From contig NZ_CP017560.1 in NCBI RefSeq assembly GCF_001753205.1, positions 1,798,001 through 1,862,000 of the forward strand: a stretch of DNA of 64,000 bases. Direction: 5' to 3'. Positions 1 through 10,058 of the stretch are shown here, one piece after another. The DNA comes from Sporosarcina ureilytica. Its GTDB lineage: Bacteria > Bacillota > Bacilli > Bacillales_A > Planococcaceae. Under the pieces are notes generated by a model. The model had not been told where the DNA came from. It was given only the letters and a program-made list of their open reading frames with translations, and did not search any database. The first letter of the stretch is position 1. Each line of letters starts with the position of its first letter. Made by a program: the position numbers and the translations under genes.

Positions 1-1
1 G

Positions 2-379
2 GAATTAAATACCGATCTTATTGTGGGACCAGAAGCAAGAGGGTTTATTATTGGATGTCCGGTTGCGTACGCGCTGGAGATTGGATTTGCACCTGTCCGT
101 AAACCGGGAAAACTACCGCGTGAAACGGTAAGCGTAGATTATGATCTCGAATACGGTCAAGATACACTGACGATTCATAGCGATGCGATTAAGCCAGGTC
201 AAAGGGTTCTAATTGTAGATGATTTATTAGCGACTGGTGGGACAATTGGTGCAACAATCGCACTTGTTGAAAAACTTGGTGGCATCGTTGTCGGCTGTGC
301 ATTTATCATCGAACTTTCCTACTTAAATGGACGTGACAAGTTAAAAGGATATGATATGCGCGCACTAATTACGTACTAA
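2..379 (+). CDS. apt: Adenine phosphoribosyltransferase, 5' truncated by window edge
   Basis: Salvages adenine with PRPP to form AMP in the cytosol. The frame is open to the window edge, so the true start lies upstream; only about 125 C-terminal residues are present. Visible family marks are GPEARGF near the beginning and the PRPP-binding loop [13 protein letters not shown]. The stop TAA at 377-379 is followed by a hairpin terminator. Position directly before relA matches the Bacillus subtilis order. The GTG at 23 is an internal Val codon, not a start. Identity is secure from the motifs and the neighbourhood. Confidence 0.96.
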   Translation, partial: ELNTDLIVGPEARGFIIGCPVAYALEIGFAPVRKPGKLPRETVSVDYDLEYGQDTLTIHSDAIKPGQRVLIVDDLLATGGTIGATIALVEKLGGIVVGCAFIIELSYLNGRDKLKGYDMRALITY

Positions 380-407
380 CTTTAATAAAAAGCATTTGAA
401 ACAAACT

Positions 408-463
408 GACCATGCATTCCCCTCCAAACATATTAATTTGTGAGGGGGAGCGGTCTTTTTTGT
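408..463 (+). terminator. Rho-independent terminator after apt
   Basis: GACC and CCCCTCC on the left pair with GAGGGGG and GGTC on the right, followed by a run of T. It separates apt from relA. Confidence 0.75.
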
Positions 464-639
464 TATATTGTTTGTCCGAATGGTCTTATAAATAGCTTAA
501 AGACATTCGTCTTTTCTAGAGCGCAGTTGAAAAAAATGCTTGCCAGGCAGAAATGAAACGTTACACGTCATATCATTTCAATAATCTAGGTTTTTGCATC
601 TTCTTGTTGAAAAGCTTATGATAGGGAGAAAGGTCATTT

Positions 640-668
640 TTCAAAATATTAATTTGTTTTGCTATGAT
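640..668 (+). promoter_or_regulatory. Candidate SigA promoter for relA
   Basis: TTCAAA (640-645), 17-bp spacer, TATGAT (663-668). This implies a leader of about 150 nt, which contains a small CTTTAGG/CCTAAAG hairpin (768-790) just upstream of the ribosome site. The rest of the 380-824 gap shows nothing else that I recognise. Confidence 0.4.
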
Positions 669-824
669 GTCTTTGTTAAAATTAAAAAAGCACAGTGAGC
701 GAAAGAACTTTATCATAGAACAAACTATACAATGGCAATGGGATTTTTGTTACTTAGAATGATTGACCTTTAGGCTTGTCTTTCCTAAAGATACCAAAGT
801 CCCGATTTGAAAGGAGCTTTACAT

Positions 825-3023
825 ATGGCGAAGGATAGGGATATGACTGCTGAAGATATTTTCACGCTCGTCTCTTCGTATATGAATGATGAACATGTAG
901 CTTTCGTAAAAAAAGCATATGAAGCGGCGAAATCTGCACACGAGGGGCAATATAGAAGCTCAGGCGAAGCATATATCCTTCACCCGGTTCAAGTTGCAGG
1001 CATTCTAGCACAGTTACAAATGGATCCAGCTACGGTTGCAGCAGGGTTTCTTCATGATGTCGTAGAAGACACTGAGGTCAGTCGAGATGATATTATCGAA
1101 GATTTCGGCGAAGAAGTTGCGATGCTTGTCGATGGCGTTACTAAACTAGAAAAACTAAAATTTAGGTCGAAAGAAGAGAAGCAAGCTGAAAACCATAGAA
1201 AAATGTTTGTGGCAATGGCTCAAGATATCCGAGTCATTTTAATAAAGCTTGCTGACCGTCTACATAATATGCGAACGTTAAGACATGTTCCAGTTGAAAA
1301 ACAACGCCGTGTTTCAGCGGAAACATTGGAAATATTTGCCCCGTTAGCGCATCGTCTAGGGATTTCAACAATTAAGTGGGAATTGGAAGATATTGCGCTG
1401 CGCTATTTAAAACCGCAGCAATATTACCGTATCGTCAACATGATGAAACAAAAAAGAGTTGAGCGGGAAGATTACTTAAAAGATTTAATGGACCAAATGA
1501 AAACCGAAATTAATAAAATGAATATCGAGGCGGACTTATCAGGTCGACCAAAGCATTTATACTCTATCTATCGAAAAATGGTTATACAGGAAAAGGAATT
1601 CGAAGAGATTTATGATTTATTAGCGGTTCGAATCATTGTGAAAAGTATTAAGGATTGTTATGCCGTTCTGGGGATCATTCATACGTTATGGAAACCAATG
1701 CCTGGCAGATTTAAAGACTATATTGCAATGGCGAAGCAAAATTTATATCAATCTCTCCATACGACCGTAGTAGGCCCCGGTGGAGACCCATTAGAAGTGC
1801 AAATTCGTACTGAAGAAATGCATAAGATTGCCGAATACGGTGTTGCGGCGCATTGGGCTTATAAAGAAGGTAAAAATGCGAGTAATAATCCACAAGATAT
1901 TGATTCTAAACTTACATGGTTTAGAGAGATTTTAGAATTCCAAAATGAATCTTCGGACGCGGAAGAATTTATGGAATCTTTGAAGTTTGATTTATTCTCA
2001 GATATGATTTATGTTTTTACGCCGCAAAGTGATGTTATCGAGTTGCCGGCAGGATCTGTGCCAATTGACTTTGCATATCGCGTACATTCCGAAGTAGGTA
2101 ACCGGACAATCGGCGCGAAAGTAAATGGAAAAATGGTTCCGCTTGATTCTGAATTACATACTGGTGATATTATTGAGATATTAACATCCAACAATTCATT
2201 TGGTCCAAGCAGAGATTGGCTGAAAATTGCTCATTCATCTCAAGCGAAAAATAAAATTAGACAATTTTTCAAGAAACAATTGCGACAAGAGAACATAGAA
2301 AAAGGTCGCGAAATGATTGAAAAAGAAATCCGAGACCAAGAATTTCCGGTCAAAGATGTATACACCACTAAAAACATTTCAAGAGTATGCGATAAGTTTA
2401 ATTTCGCATCAGAGGAAGATATGTGTGCAGCCGTTGGATTTAATGGAATTACGGCGGAACAAGTTGTGAATCGTCTAGCTGAAAAACTAAAAAGAGAACG
2501 TGTAGAAAAAGACAAAATCAATAAAATCGTAACAGATATGCAGTCGAATCAACCTACTCGGATAACGGAATCTGGTGTGATTGTAAAAGGTATCGAAAAT
2601 TTATTAATCCGATTGTCGAAATGCTGTAATCCAGTTCCCGGAGATGATATTGTTGGTTTCATTACGAAAGGACGAGGTGTTTCTGTCCATCGTGCTGATT
2701 GTCCAAACGTTCAATATACAAAAGAAGATGACAATCGACTTATCGGTGTCGAATGGGCAGTAGGGCAAACTGATGACCGCAAAGAATTCCAAGTGGATAT
2801 TGAAATTTCTGCTTTTGATCGTGATGGTTTATTAAATGAAGTGATGATGGTTGTTGCGGAAACGAAAACAACAATGGTCGCGGTAAGTGGTAAAGCGGAT
2901 AAAGACAATATCGCGAAAATAAATATGTCAATCAAAATTCAAAACATCGCACATTTGCATAGAATTGTGGACCGCATTAAACAAGTGCGCGATATTTATT
3001 CCGTTGAGCGCGTCATTAATTAA
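825..3023 (+). CDS. relA: Bifunctional (p)ppGpp synthetase/hydrolase Rel
   Basis: Makes and degrades the alarmone (p)ppGpp. Start ATG 825 is chosen because AAGGAG lies at 811-816; an in-frame TTG at 807 has no ribosome site. The 732-residue product has the full long-Rel layout: HD hydrolase domain (LHDVVEDT near residue 77), synthetase domain around 230-350, TGS domain from about 390 ([16 protein letters not shown]), zinc-finger/RIS region with [14 protein letters not shown], and a C-terminal ACT domain. Length is normal. One oddity is the synthetase stretch read here as [14 protein letters not shown]; the form I remember for the family is AMPKPNMYQSLHTT. Located between apt and dtd as in B. 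subtilis. Confidence 0.97.
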   Translation: MAKDRDMTAEDIFTLVSSYMNDEHVAFVKKAYEAAKSAHEGQYRSSGEAYILHPVQVAGILAQLQMDPATVAAGFLHDVVEDTEVSRDDIIEDFGEEVAMLVDGVTKLEKLKFRSKEEKQAENHRKMFVAMAQDIRVILIKLADRLHNMRTLRHVPVEKQRRVSAETLEIFAPLAHRLGISTIKWELEDIALRYLKPQQYYRIVNMMKQKRVEREDYLKDLMDQMKTEINKMNIEADLSGRPKHLYSIYRKMVIQEKEFEEIYDLLAVRIIVKSIKDCYAVLGIIHTLWKPMPGRFKDYIAMAKQNLYQSLHTTVVGPGGDPLEVQIRTEEMHKIAEYGVAAHWAYKEGKNASNNPQDIDSKLTWFREILEFQNESSDAEEFMESLKFDLFSDMIYVFTPQSDVIELPAGSVPIDFAYRVHSEVGNRTIGAKVNGKMVPLDSELHTGDIIEILTSNNSFGPSRDWLKIAHSSQAKNKIRQFFKKQLRQENIEKGREMIEKEIRDQEFPVKDVYTTKNISRVCDKFNFASEEDMCAAVGFNGITAEQVVNRLAEKLKRERVEKDKINKIVTDMQSNQPTRITESGVIVKGIENLLIRLSKCCNPVPGDDIVGFITKGRGVSVHRADCPNVQYTKEDDNRLIGVEWAVGQTDDRKEFQVDIEISAFDRDGLLNEVMMVVAETKTTMVAVSGKADKDNIAKINMSIKIQNIAHLHRIVDRIKQVRDIYSVERVIN

Positions 3024-3040
3024 TGAAGGGTGAACGATAA

Positions 3041-3481
3041 ATGAGAGTCGTATTACAACGAACAGGCCCTGCCAATGTCAAAGTTGACGGGGAAGTGACG
3101 GGAGCTATTGATAAAGGATATGTATTGCTTGTAGGGCTTACACATACGGATAGCGAAGAAGATGTGTCTTATGTTGCCAAAAAAATCGCTAACCTTCGTT
3201 TATGGGAAGATGAAGAAGGAAAAATGAATAAATCCATCTTAGATGTTCATGGGGAGATTCTTTCCGTTTCACAATTTACTCTGTATGGTGATACAAGAAA
3301 AGGGCGCCGTCCAAGTTTTATCGATGCGGCACGCCCTGAGCAAGCTGAACCTTTATGGGAACTATTCAATGAAAAATTAGAAGAAGAAGGACTAAAAGTT
3401 CAAACTGGTGTTTTCGGAGCGATGATGGACGTCTCGCTGGTTAATGATGGACCAGTTACGATTATTGTTGAGTCTAAATAA
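3041..3481 (+). CDS. dtd: D-aminoacyl-tRNA deacylase
   Basis: Hydrolyses D-amino acids and glycine mischarged on tRNA, a proofreading role in the cytosol. The 146 residues match the usual length. The active-site motifs [10 protein letters not shown] (about residue 77) and the C-terminal NDGPVT are intact. It begins 17 nt after relA with ribosome site GAAGGGTGA, so it is probably cotranscribed with relA, as in Bacillus (YrvI). Confidence 0.95.
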   Translation: MRVVLQRTGPANVKVDGEVTGAIDKGYVLLVGLTHTDSEEDVSYVAKKIANLRLWEDEEGKMNKSILDVHGEILSVSQFTLYGDTRKGRRPSFIDAARPEQAEPLWELFNEKLEEEGLKVQTGVFGAMMDVSLVNDGPVTIIVESK

Positions 3482-3488
3482 TAAACTT

Positions 3489-3527
3489 AAAAATCCTTAA
3501 GCGTGCATGATCGCTTAAGGATTTTTG
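3489..3527. terminator. Bidirectional terminator between dtd and yrvJ
   Basis: AAAAATCCTTAAGCG pairs perfectly with CGCTTAAGGATTTTT around an 8-nt loop. It serves the convergent dtd (+) and the amidase gene (-). Confidence 0.85.
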
Positions 3528-3577
3528 ATAGTATTATTAAATTAATAGGTTGAATTTCCGTATAAATGATACATACA

Positions 3578-5119
3578 TCATTGACTGCTCGCATCAAAAT
3601 AATTCAAAATCCCTTTATATATTCCGTATGTTGCTTGATCGCGGAAACGGTTGCTGTCTACTGTTAGCTCCTCTGACGGGTTTGATAAAAAACCAAGTTC
3701 AACGAGTACAGCGTTTTGTCTGTTTTCGCGCAACACATAATAATTTCCTGGTTGGGCTCCGCGGTTTCTAAGTGAAATACTAGATTGGAGCCCGTTATTA
3801 ATAGATTTTGCTAATGCTGCTTGATTGCGATATTGATAATATGTTGTGAAACCTGAAATAGATGAATCAGGGTTAGCGTCATAATGGATGCTAATGAAAG
3901 CATCAGCATTCTGCTGTTGACTTATCCAAACTCTTTTTTGAAGTGACACGTAATTATCGGAATCTCTTGTTAGGTGGACAGTAGCTCCGGCAGCTTGAAG
4001 CTTTGCAACGAGCAGTTCGGCTGTCTTCAGCGTAATCGTTTTTTCTAATGTACCCCTAGCGCCTGTTGTACCTCTATCATTTCCGCCATGCCCTGGATCG
4101 ACTACAATCGTAAGTCCTTTAAGTGTACCAGGCACTCGTTTAGGTTTTTTCGTAGTAGATGTAGGTGTAAGTGCATCTCCTTCAATGGATACGACCCATT
4201 TTGCGATGAACGCAGATTGGTCATTCGATAAAATGACTTCGTACCAATCTCCATGCTCTTCTTTAATCGTAAACTGTTCGCCAGCATTTGCTCGGCTGAC
4301 AATGGATGAAGAAGTTGTTGCAGATTCTCTAATATTTGTTCCGTTAGTAAGAACAGTCACTTTTCGATTTTTGTCATAGGTCTTTGATTGAGAAGCTTTA
4401 TTATGCGTAAGCTCTCCGTGAAAAGAATAAACCCAGCCATCTTTTTTGTCATCAATTTTTAGTTGTACCCAATTCCCTTCAATTTGTTGAACAGGAAACG
4501 TTTCACCATTATGTATTGTAGTAATTTTTTTGGACGACAAGTCTGCTTTTTTTCGAACGTTTAAAGCATCAACCAGAACAGTAAATGATTCGTAGTTTTC
4601 AAAGGATTGAGGTTGTTCTTTCGATTTTACCTGTTGGGCTGTTACTTCAGATATAAACTGTTGATGTACCCAGCCTTTCGTTCCGTTAAATTGTGCAAAA
4701 ACCCATTCGCCTTCACGGCTGATTAGTGTTGCTTTATCTCCCGCGTTCATTCGTGTTAAAATAGGTGCATTCACGGATGGACTTGCTCGAAAGTTTAGCG
4801 CATCTGTTTGAGAGACGATTTCAGTTTGCATATTAAGACCCTGTTTATTTGTAGTAGTTAGCCAGGAAGCAATCCAACCCGTTCGTCCTTTATATTTTAC
4901 TTTTAACCAATCACCTGAAGTTGAAATGATTTCAACTTGTTCGCCGTGTTTTAAGGAATCAATCACATCAAAGGATAGACCTGGGCCTGTGCGTACATTG
5001 AGGGAGTTCGCTGCCACGGTTGTTTCATTTGGCTGTGCGTTCGTCTTCATTTCACTTGTAATAAAAGTAAGTGTAAATATAAATGCAAGAACCAATATTG
5101 CTATTCTTTTTATTTTCAT
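3578..5119 (-). CDS. yrvJ: Secreted N-acetylmuramoyl-L-alanine amidase with four SH3b domains
   Basis: Cleaves the amide bond between muramic acid and the stem peptide in the cell wall. The 513-residue protein starts with a signal peptide (hydrophobic residues 5-22), then four bacterial SH3 repeats at about 32-90, 97-158, 178-236 and 253-312, each with the (L/I)NxR and GW-type marks. A Pro/Thr/Lys linker leads to an Amidase_3 catalytic domain from 335 to the end. Zinc and catalytic residues are visible: His344 (VDPGHGG), Glu359, His412 (SIHYDA) and Glu474 (VELGFLSN). Ribosome site AAAGGAG precedes the ATG. Gene order matches B. subtilis YrvJ. Confidence 0.92.
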   Translation of the reverse strand: MKIKRIAILVLAFIFTLTFITSEMKTNAQPNETTVAANSLNVRTGPGLSFDVIDSLKHGEQVEIISTSGDWLKVKYKGRTGWIASWLTTTNKQGLNMQTEIVSQTDALNFRASPSVNAPILTRMNAGDKATLISREGEWVFAQFNGTKGWVHQQFISEVTAQQVKSKEQPQSFENYESFTVLVDALNVRKKADLSSKKITTIHNGETFPVQQIEGNWVQLKIDDKKDGWVYSFHGELTHNKASQSKTYDKNRKVTVLTNGTNIRESATTSSSIVSRANAGEQFTIKEEHGDWYEVILSNDQSAFIAKWVVSIEGDALTPTSTTKKPKRVPGTLKGLTIVVDPGHGGNDRGTTGARGTLEKTITLKTAELLVAKLQAAGATVHLTRDSDNYVSLQKRVWISQQQNADAFISIHYDANPDSSISGFTTYYQYRNQAALAKSINNGLQSSISLRNRGAQPGNYYVLRENRQNAVLVELGFLSNPSEELTVDSNRFRDQATYGIYKGILNYFDASSQ

Positions 5120-5187
5120 TTAATCAACTCCTTTAAAACTTATTATAAGACAATTCAATACATAAAACTACACTATTTGCGAAAAGG

Positions 5188-5216
5188 TTGACATCATGCA
5201 ATATAATTATTAAGAT
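5188..5216 (+). promoter_or_regulatory. SigA promoter of the hisS-aspS T-box operon
   Basis: Perfect TTGACA (5188-5193), 17-bp spacer, TAAGAT (5211-5216). Predicted start near 5223, directly before the T-box leader. Confidence 0.8.
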
Positions 5217-5224
5217 AAAGTGTA

Positions 5225-5498
5225 ACTAACTATAAAATTTGCTGAAGACGTGGAAAGTAATGATAAATCTGTTTGTTCAGAGAGGGATGGACGTGGCTGA
5301 AATCCAACCTACAAACAATTATGATGAAAAACACCACCGAGGCTCTTTATCGAAAGCATGAAAAGATGAGTAGGTAAAGACGGAATCGGCCGTTATCCGA
5401 ATTACGAGTGGGCGTACAATACGCCAATTAGGGTGGAACCGCGGAAGCTATTAGGCTCTCGTCCCTTGCAATATGCAAGGGGTGGGAGTCTTTTTTGT
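5225..5498 (+). promoter_or_regulatory. T-box riboswitch, histidine specifier
   Basis: tRNA-sensing leader that controls readthrough into hisS-aspS. The conserved T-box AGGGTGGAACCGCGG is at 5430-5444. It is followed by a terminator hairpin (about 5455-5492, arms GGCTCTCGTCCC / GGGTGGGAGTC type) ending in TTTTTT. The stem I AGAGAGGGATGG element is near 5279-5290. The specifier region reads AAAACACCACC, giving CAC (His) at 5332-5334, which fits hisS as first gene. An Asp codon is not visible, so aspS appears to follow uncharged tRNA-His. Confidence 0.93.
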
Positions 5499-5559
5499 GT
5501 TTAATAATAGGTACGGAAATCCACCTACTATAATGGTTTTTAATGAGAGGAGAATCTTG

Positions 5560-6837
5560 ATGAATTTTAAAGTCCCAAGAGGTACACAAGACATTTTGCC
5601 GGCTGAAACGTGGAAGTGGCAACAAGTTGAACAAATCATACGTGAAGTGTGTGATGTTTATCGGTATAAAGAAATTCGAACGCCAATCTTTGAACAAACA
5701 GAGTTATTTCAAAGAACAGTTGGGGACACAACTGACATCGTTCAAAAAGAAATGTATACATTTACAGACCGTGGTGATCGTTCGCTCACGTTACGACCTG
5801 AAGGCACTGCTTCAGTAGTACGCTCGTTTATCGAAAATAAAATGTTTGGCTATCCTGACCAACCGGTGAAGTTGTACTATTCGGGGCCAATGTTCCGTTA
5901 TGAGCGTCAACAAGCCGGACGATACCGTCAATTTGTTCAATTTGGCGTCGAAGCAATTGGTAGTAACGACCCTGCAATTGATGCAGAAGTGATTGCATTA
6001 GCAATGGATGTGTATAAACGTGCAGGTCTTTCAAAATTAAAGTTGGTCATTAACTCATTGGGGGATACAGCTTGTCGCAGTGCTCATAAAGCTGCTTTAA
6101 TTGAACACTTTACCCCACATATTGATGAGTTCTGTTCGGATTGTAAAACGAGATTAGATAAAAATCCACTTCGTATTTTAGATTGTAAGGTGGATAGTAA
6201 CAATCCACTCATTGCATCTGCGCCTTCTCTTTCAAATTATTTAAATGAAGAATCGGTTGCTTATTTTGATGCGGTGAAAGGTTATTTAGAAGATGCAGGC
6301 ATTGAGTTTGAAGTAGATGCAAATCTGGTTCGCGGCTTGGATTATTACAACCATACTGCATTCGAAATTATGAGTACTTCAGAAGGCTTCGGAGCGATTA
6401 CAACGCTTTGTGGTGGCGGTAGATACAATGGTTTAGTTGAAGAGATTGGTGGTCCTACTGCACCAGGCATTGGTTTTGCAATGAGTATCGAACGTCTTCT
6501 TCTCGCGATGGAAGCAGAAGGTGTTTCATTTGAAGTAGCGCCTACACTGGATGTGTATGTGGTGACATTAGGAGAGCGTGCAAAACGAGCTGGCGCGAAG
6601 GTGTTAAGTGCATTGCGGACAAATGGATTACGTGCCGACATGGATTACACGGATCGTAGAATGAAAGCGCAAATGAAATCAGCTGACCGTCTAGAAGCGA
6701 ATCATGTCATCGTAATTGGTGATGAGGAAGTAGAAGAAGATGTTGTGATGTTAAGGAATATGGCAACGAGACAGCAGGAAAAAATTTCTACGGCTGAAGT
6801 CGTACAAAAAATATTACAAGCGGATAAGGAAGGCTGA
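5560..6837 (+). CDS. hisS: Histidyl-tRNA synthetase
   Basis: Charges tRNA-His. Start ATG 5560 is preceded by AGAGGAG, and the product begins [14 protein letters not shown] like other class II HisRS; an upstream in-frame extension reaches into the leader terminator and is not likely. At 425 residues the length is standard. Motif 2 ([15 protein letters not shown]), the histidine-specific [15 protein letters not shown], and motif 3 ([11 protein letters not shown]) are intact. It is first gene after the T-box leader and is followed 7 nt later by aspS. Confidence 0.97.
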   Translation: MNFKVPRGTQDILPAETWKWQQVEQIIREVCDVYRYKEIRTPIFEQTELFQRTVGDTTDIVQKEMYTFTDRGDRSLTLRPEGTASVVRSFIENKMFGYPDQPVKLYYSGPMFRYERQQAGRYRQFVQFGVEAIGSNDPAIDAEVIALAMDVYKRAGLSKLKLVINSLGDTACRSAHKAALIEHFTPHIDEFCSDCKTRLDKNPLRILDCKVDSNNPLIASAPSLSNYLNEESVAYFDAVKGYLEDAGIEFEVDANLVRGLDYYNHTAFEIMSTSEGFGAITTLCGGGRYNGLVEEIGGPTAPGIGFAMSIERLLLAMEAEGVSFEVAPTLDVYVVTLGERAKRAGAKVLSALRTNGLRADMDYTDRRMKAQMKSADRLEANHVIVIGDEEVEEDVVMLRNMATRQQEKISTAEVVQKILQADKEG

Positions 6838-6844
6838 TGAAAAC

Positions 6845-8608
6845 ATGCAACGTACACATTATTGCGGAGAAGTGACAGAAAAAGATATCGGTTCAAAAGT
6901 AACCTTAAAAGGTTGGGTGCAAATTAGAAGAGACCTTGGCGGTTTAATTTTTATTGACCTTCGGGACCGTACAGGACTGGTTCAGACTGTTTTTAATCCT
7001 GACCTTTCTAAAGAAGCATTGGCAACTGCTGAAAAGATTCGTAACGAGTTCGTTTTAAGCGTTACGGGGAAAGTCATTGCCCGTGAAGAAAATCAAAAGA
7101 ACCCAAATATGAAAACAGGTTCAATTGAAGTGCAGGTAGAAGAAGTATCAATTATAAATAAAGCAAAAACGCCGAAATTTATGATTGAAGATGAAACGGA
7201 TGTTAATGAAGAAATTCGTTTGAAATACCGTTATTTAGATTTAAGAAGGCCAAAACTGGCGCGCACTTTCAAAATGCGTTCGGACATTACGCGTACAGTG
7301 CGGAACTTCTTAGATGATGAAGGTTTTTTAGAAGTGGAAACACCTATTTTAACGAAATCAACACCTGAAGGCGCACGCGACTATCTCGTACCGAGCCGTG
7401 TGCATGAAGGTGAATTTTATGCATTGCCGCAATCCCCACAATTATTTAAACAGATGTTAATGGTTTCTGGTTTTGACCGTTATTATCAAATTGCACGTTG
7501 TTTCCGCGATGAGGATTTACGTGCGGATCGACAGCCAGAATTTACGCAAATCGATATGGAAATGAGTTTTATGTCCATCGATGAAATTATTGAACTAAAC
7601 GAACGTCTCATGCAAAAAGTGATGAAAAATGTAAAAGGCATTGATATTGACATCCCATTTAGAAGAATGCCATATGACGAAGCGATGGCACGTTTCGGTT
7701 CAGATAAACCGGATACGCGCTTTGAGATGGAATTAACGGACGTTTCAGAAGTTGTTAAAGATGCACCATTTAAAGTATTTAGCGGCGCAGTCGCATCAGG
7801 CGGACAAGTAAAATTAATTAATGTGAAAAATGGTGCTGATGATTATTCTCGTAAAGACATTGATGCTTTAGGAGAATATGCAGGACTTTACGGTGCCAAA
7901 GGACTCGCTTGGTTAAAAGTTACAGCAGAAGGATTTACGGGACCTATTGCAAAATTCTTTGAAGGCGATATGGAACAGTCATTAACAGACGTTGCCGATG
8001 CTGAAGCGGGTGACTTGTTACTCTTTGTTGCTGATAAAAAGAAAGTTGTCGCAGACGCATTAGGCGCGCTCCGTGTAAAACTTGGTAAAGAACGTAACCT
8101 GATTGATGAGTCGAAATTTGATTTCCTATGGGTGACGGAATGGCCGTTATTTGAGTATGATGAAGAAGCAGGCCGTTATTTTGCAGCTCACCATCCGTTC
8201 ACAATGCCTGCCAATATAGAGCAATTAGAATCCAATCGTGATGAAGTAAAAGCACAAGCCTATGACCTCGTTTTAAATGGTTATGAACTAGGTGGAGGTT
8301 CACTCCGTATTTACCAACGTGATGTTCAAGAGAAAATGTTCGAAGCACTTGGCTTCACAGAAGAGGCAGCACGAGAGCAATTTGGATTTTTACTCGATGC
8401 ATTTGAATATGGAACACCGCCACACGGAGGAATTGCATTCGGATTAGACCGCATTGTGATGATTCTTGCGGGGGCAACGAATTTACGAGATACAATTGCA
8501 TTCCCTAAAACAGCAAGCGCCAGTGACTTGTTAACAAATGCACCTGATGAAGTGGACAGTGCTCAATTGGCTGAACTAGGCATTAAAATAGCGAATCCTA
8601 GTAAATAA
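6845..8608 (+). CDS. aspS: Aspartyl-tRNA synthetase (bacterial type)
   Basis: Charges tRNA-Asp. At 587 residues it has the N-terminal OB-fold anticodon-binding domain (about 1-110), class II motif 2 ([18 protein letters not shown]), the bacterial GAD insertion domain in the middle, and motif 3 ([13 protein letters not shown]) near the C terminus. It is 7 nt behind hisS, so translation is probably coupled and transcription is under the same T-box. Whether it is discriminating or also charges tRNA-Asn cannot be settled from this window. Confidence 0.97.
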   Translation: MQRTHYCGEVTEKDIGSKVTLKGWVQIRRDLGGLIFIDLRDRTGLVQTVFNPDLSKEALATAEKIRNEFVLSVTGKVIAREENQKNPNMKTGSIEVQVEEVSIINKAKTPKFMIEDETDVNEEIRLKYRYLDLRRPKLARTFKMRSDITRTVRNFLDDEGFLEVETPILTKSTPEGARDYLVPSRVHEGEFYALPQSPQLFKQMLMVSGFDRYYQIARCFRDEDLRADRQPEFTQIDMEMSFMSIDEIIELNERLMQKVMKNVKGIDIDIPFRRMPYDEAMARFGSDKPDTRFEMELTDVSEVVKDAPFKVFSGAVASGGQVKLINVKNGADDYSRKDIDALGEYAGLYGAKGLAWLKVTAEGFTGPIAKFFEGDMEQSLTDVADAEAGDLLLFVADKKKVVADALGALRVKLGKERNLIDESKFDFLWVTEWPLFEYDEEAGRYFAAHHPFTMPANIEQLESNRDEVKAQAYDLVLNGYELGGGSLRIYQRDVQEKMFEALGFTEEAAREQFGFLLDAFEYGTPPHGGIAFGLDRIVMILAGATNLRDTIAFPKTASASDLLTNAPDEVDSAQLAELGIKIANPSK

Positions 8609-8642
8609 TTAACGGAATTGAAAGTTAATTCAAAGAAAACAT

Positions 8643-8671
8643 TTGAACTTCATTTTGAAGTATGGTAATCT
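8643..8671 (+). promoter_or_regulatory. SigA promoter of 6S RNA
   Basis: TTGAAC (8643-8648), 17-bp spacer, extended TGG-TAATCT (8663-8671). The predicted start near 8678 coincides with the 5' arm of the RNA closing stem. Confidence 0.7.
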
Positions 8672-8678
8672 ATAAGTA

Positions 8679-8874
8679 ATACGAATCCTGAAGTGTTCGT
8701 TATTTGAAAGTCTGTTTTGACCCAACACTTCTATCGTAGGGAGTTTGTATTTTAGACTGTATGACATGCCTTTTTTTAAAAAAGGACTTCAGAAAATCTA
8801 AAGAGAACACCCACCTGCCGAACGCAGGTTCAAAACGATATTACAAAGACGGCACATTCGGGATTCGTGCTTAT
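8679..8874 (+). ncRNA. ssrS: 6S RNA (6S-1/BsrA type)
   Basis: Noncoding RNA that mimics an open promoter and binds SigA-RNA polymerase. A long closing stem is seen directly: GAATCCTGAA-g-TGT at 8683-8696 pairs with ACA-TTCGGGATTC at 8854-8866, giving an RNA of about 190 nt, the expected size. There is no credible ORF. Its place between aspS and tcdA is where B. subtilis carries bsrA. It has its own promoter and a terminator follows at 8888. Exact ends are approximate. Confidence 0.85.
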
Positions 8875-8887
8875 GTTGAAACTTAAT

Positions 8888-8916
8888 CCTCTCTGTGTAA
8901 TACGGAGAGGTTTTTT
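8888..8916 (+). terminator. Terminator of 6S RNA
   Basis: CCTCTC (8888-8893) pairs with GAGAGG (8905-8910), followed by TTTTTT. Confidence 0.8.
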
Positions 8917-8994
8917 AGTGGGAAAAATAAATTTAATGAATGAATCTTACAGCTTCATTAAAAAGTTGTTTTGAATAGAAAGGCGGAATTACAT

Positions 8995-9762
8995 ATGTTG
9001 CATCAATTTTCAAGAAATGAACTCGCCATCGGTACAGAAGGCGTAGCAAGAATGCGTGATAAAACAGTCGCTATTTTAGGTGTGGGAGGCGTTGGTTCAT
9101 TCGCAGCTGAAGCGTGTGCAAGAAGCGGGATTGGGCGTATCATTCTTGTAGACAAAGATGATGTCGATATTACAAATATTAATCGACAACTCGTTGCTTA
9201 TTTATCAACGGTAGGACGTTCTAAAGCCGAAATCATGAAAGAACGAATTGCTGATATTAATAAAGATTGTGAAGTCATTGCACTTCATATGTGGTATACA
9301 GAAGAAACAGCCGATGAATTTTTTAGTTATCAACCAGACTATGTCATCGATGCTTCCGATACGATTAGTTATAAAATCCATCTTGCCAAAGAATGCATTA
9401 CACGAAATGTGAAAATTATTTCTTGTATGGGTGCAGCGAATAAGATGGATCCGACTCGGTTACAAATTGCCGACATATCCAAAACACATACTGATCCTTT
9501 AGCAAAGGTGATTCGTTTGCGACTGCGTAAAGAAGGGATTTCAAAAGGTCTCCCTGTCGTGTTTTCAGATGAAAGTCCAATTGTCATTCGAGAGGACGTT
9601 GTAGATACGGTCGGTAATCCAAACGCGCCGATTCGTAAAGCAGAAATGCCTCCAGCGTCAAATGCATTCGTCCCATCTGTTGCAGGGCTAATTTGTGCGA
9701 GTTGGGTGATCAATGACATTTCGGCCGACATACCCATTCAACGAATTAAAGATAGAAAATAA
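8995..9762 (+). CDS. tcdA: tRNA threonylcarbamoyladenosine dehydratase
   Basis: ATP-dependent cyclisation of t6A37 to ct6A in tRNA. Start ATG 8995 has AAAGGCGG upstream and gives MLHQFSRNELAIG, the usual beginning; an in-frame TTG at 8971 lacks a ribosome site. At 255 residues it is an E1/ThiF-like protein: nucleotide-binding GVGGVGSFAAE near residue 35, ILVDKDDVDITNINRQ, then the catalytic-Cys region SCMGAANK. The B. subtilis homologue is YrvM at the same place. Terminator follows at 9769. Confidence 0.93.
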   Translation: MLHQFSRNELAIGTEGVARMRDKTVAILGVGGVGSFAAEACARSGIGRIILVDKDDVDITNINRQLVAYLSTVGRSKAEIMKERIADINKDCEVIALHMWYTEETADEFFSYQPDYVIDASDTISYKIHLAKECITRNVKIISCMGAANKMDPTRLQIADISKTHTDPLAKVIRLRLRKEGISKGLPVVFSDESPIVIREDVVDTVGNPNAPIRKAEMPPASNAFVPSVAGLICASWVINDISADIPIQRIKDRK

Positions 9763-9768
9763 AATTAA

Positions 9769-9806
9769 TGAACCCTTTTTCGCAATTAGTGAAAAAGGGT
9801 TTTTGT
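9769..9806 (+). terminator. Terminator after tcdA
   Basis: AACCCTTTTTCGC pairs with GTGAAAAAGGGTT, followed by TTTTG. Confidence 0.8.
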
Positions 9807-9931
9807 TTTGATTGAAAACAATGAATATTTAGGGTTGAAATGTCAATTAGAGGGTATATGTTTATTAGCATAACCTATTAAAATAATGATAACTTTGAAT
9901 ACGAAAATACAGAAAAAACTGTATAGTCGGA

Positions 9932-9959
9932 TTGTATTTCTTTCGTAGTCTGTTATGAT
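9932..9959 (+). promoter_or_regulatory. Extended -10 promoter of first betaine importer
   Basis: TTGTAT (9932-9937), 16-bp spacer, TGT-TATGAT (9951-9959). Start expected near 9966. Confidence 0.5.
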
Positions 9960-9982
9960 ATAAATTATACCTAAATATAACA

Positions 9983-9998
9983 ATCACAAATTTGTGAT
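9983..9998. promoter_or_regulatory. Perfect 16-bp palindrome, candidate operator
   Basis: ATCACAAATTTGTGAT is a perfect inverted repeat starting about 18 nt after the predicted transcription start. That position suits a road-block repressor such as the GbsR/OpcR type known for betaine genes in Bacillus. The protein that binds is not known from this window. Confidence 0.45.
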
Positions 9999-10058
9999 GG
10001 AAGGAGGAGTGAGGTCTACATATTTAGACAACAAAAATGAAAAGGGGATTTAACTGTT

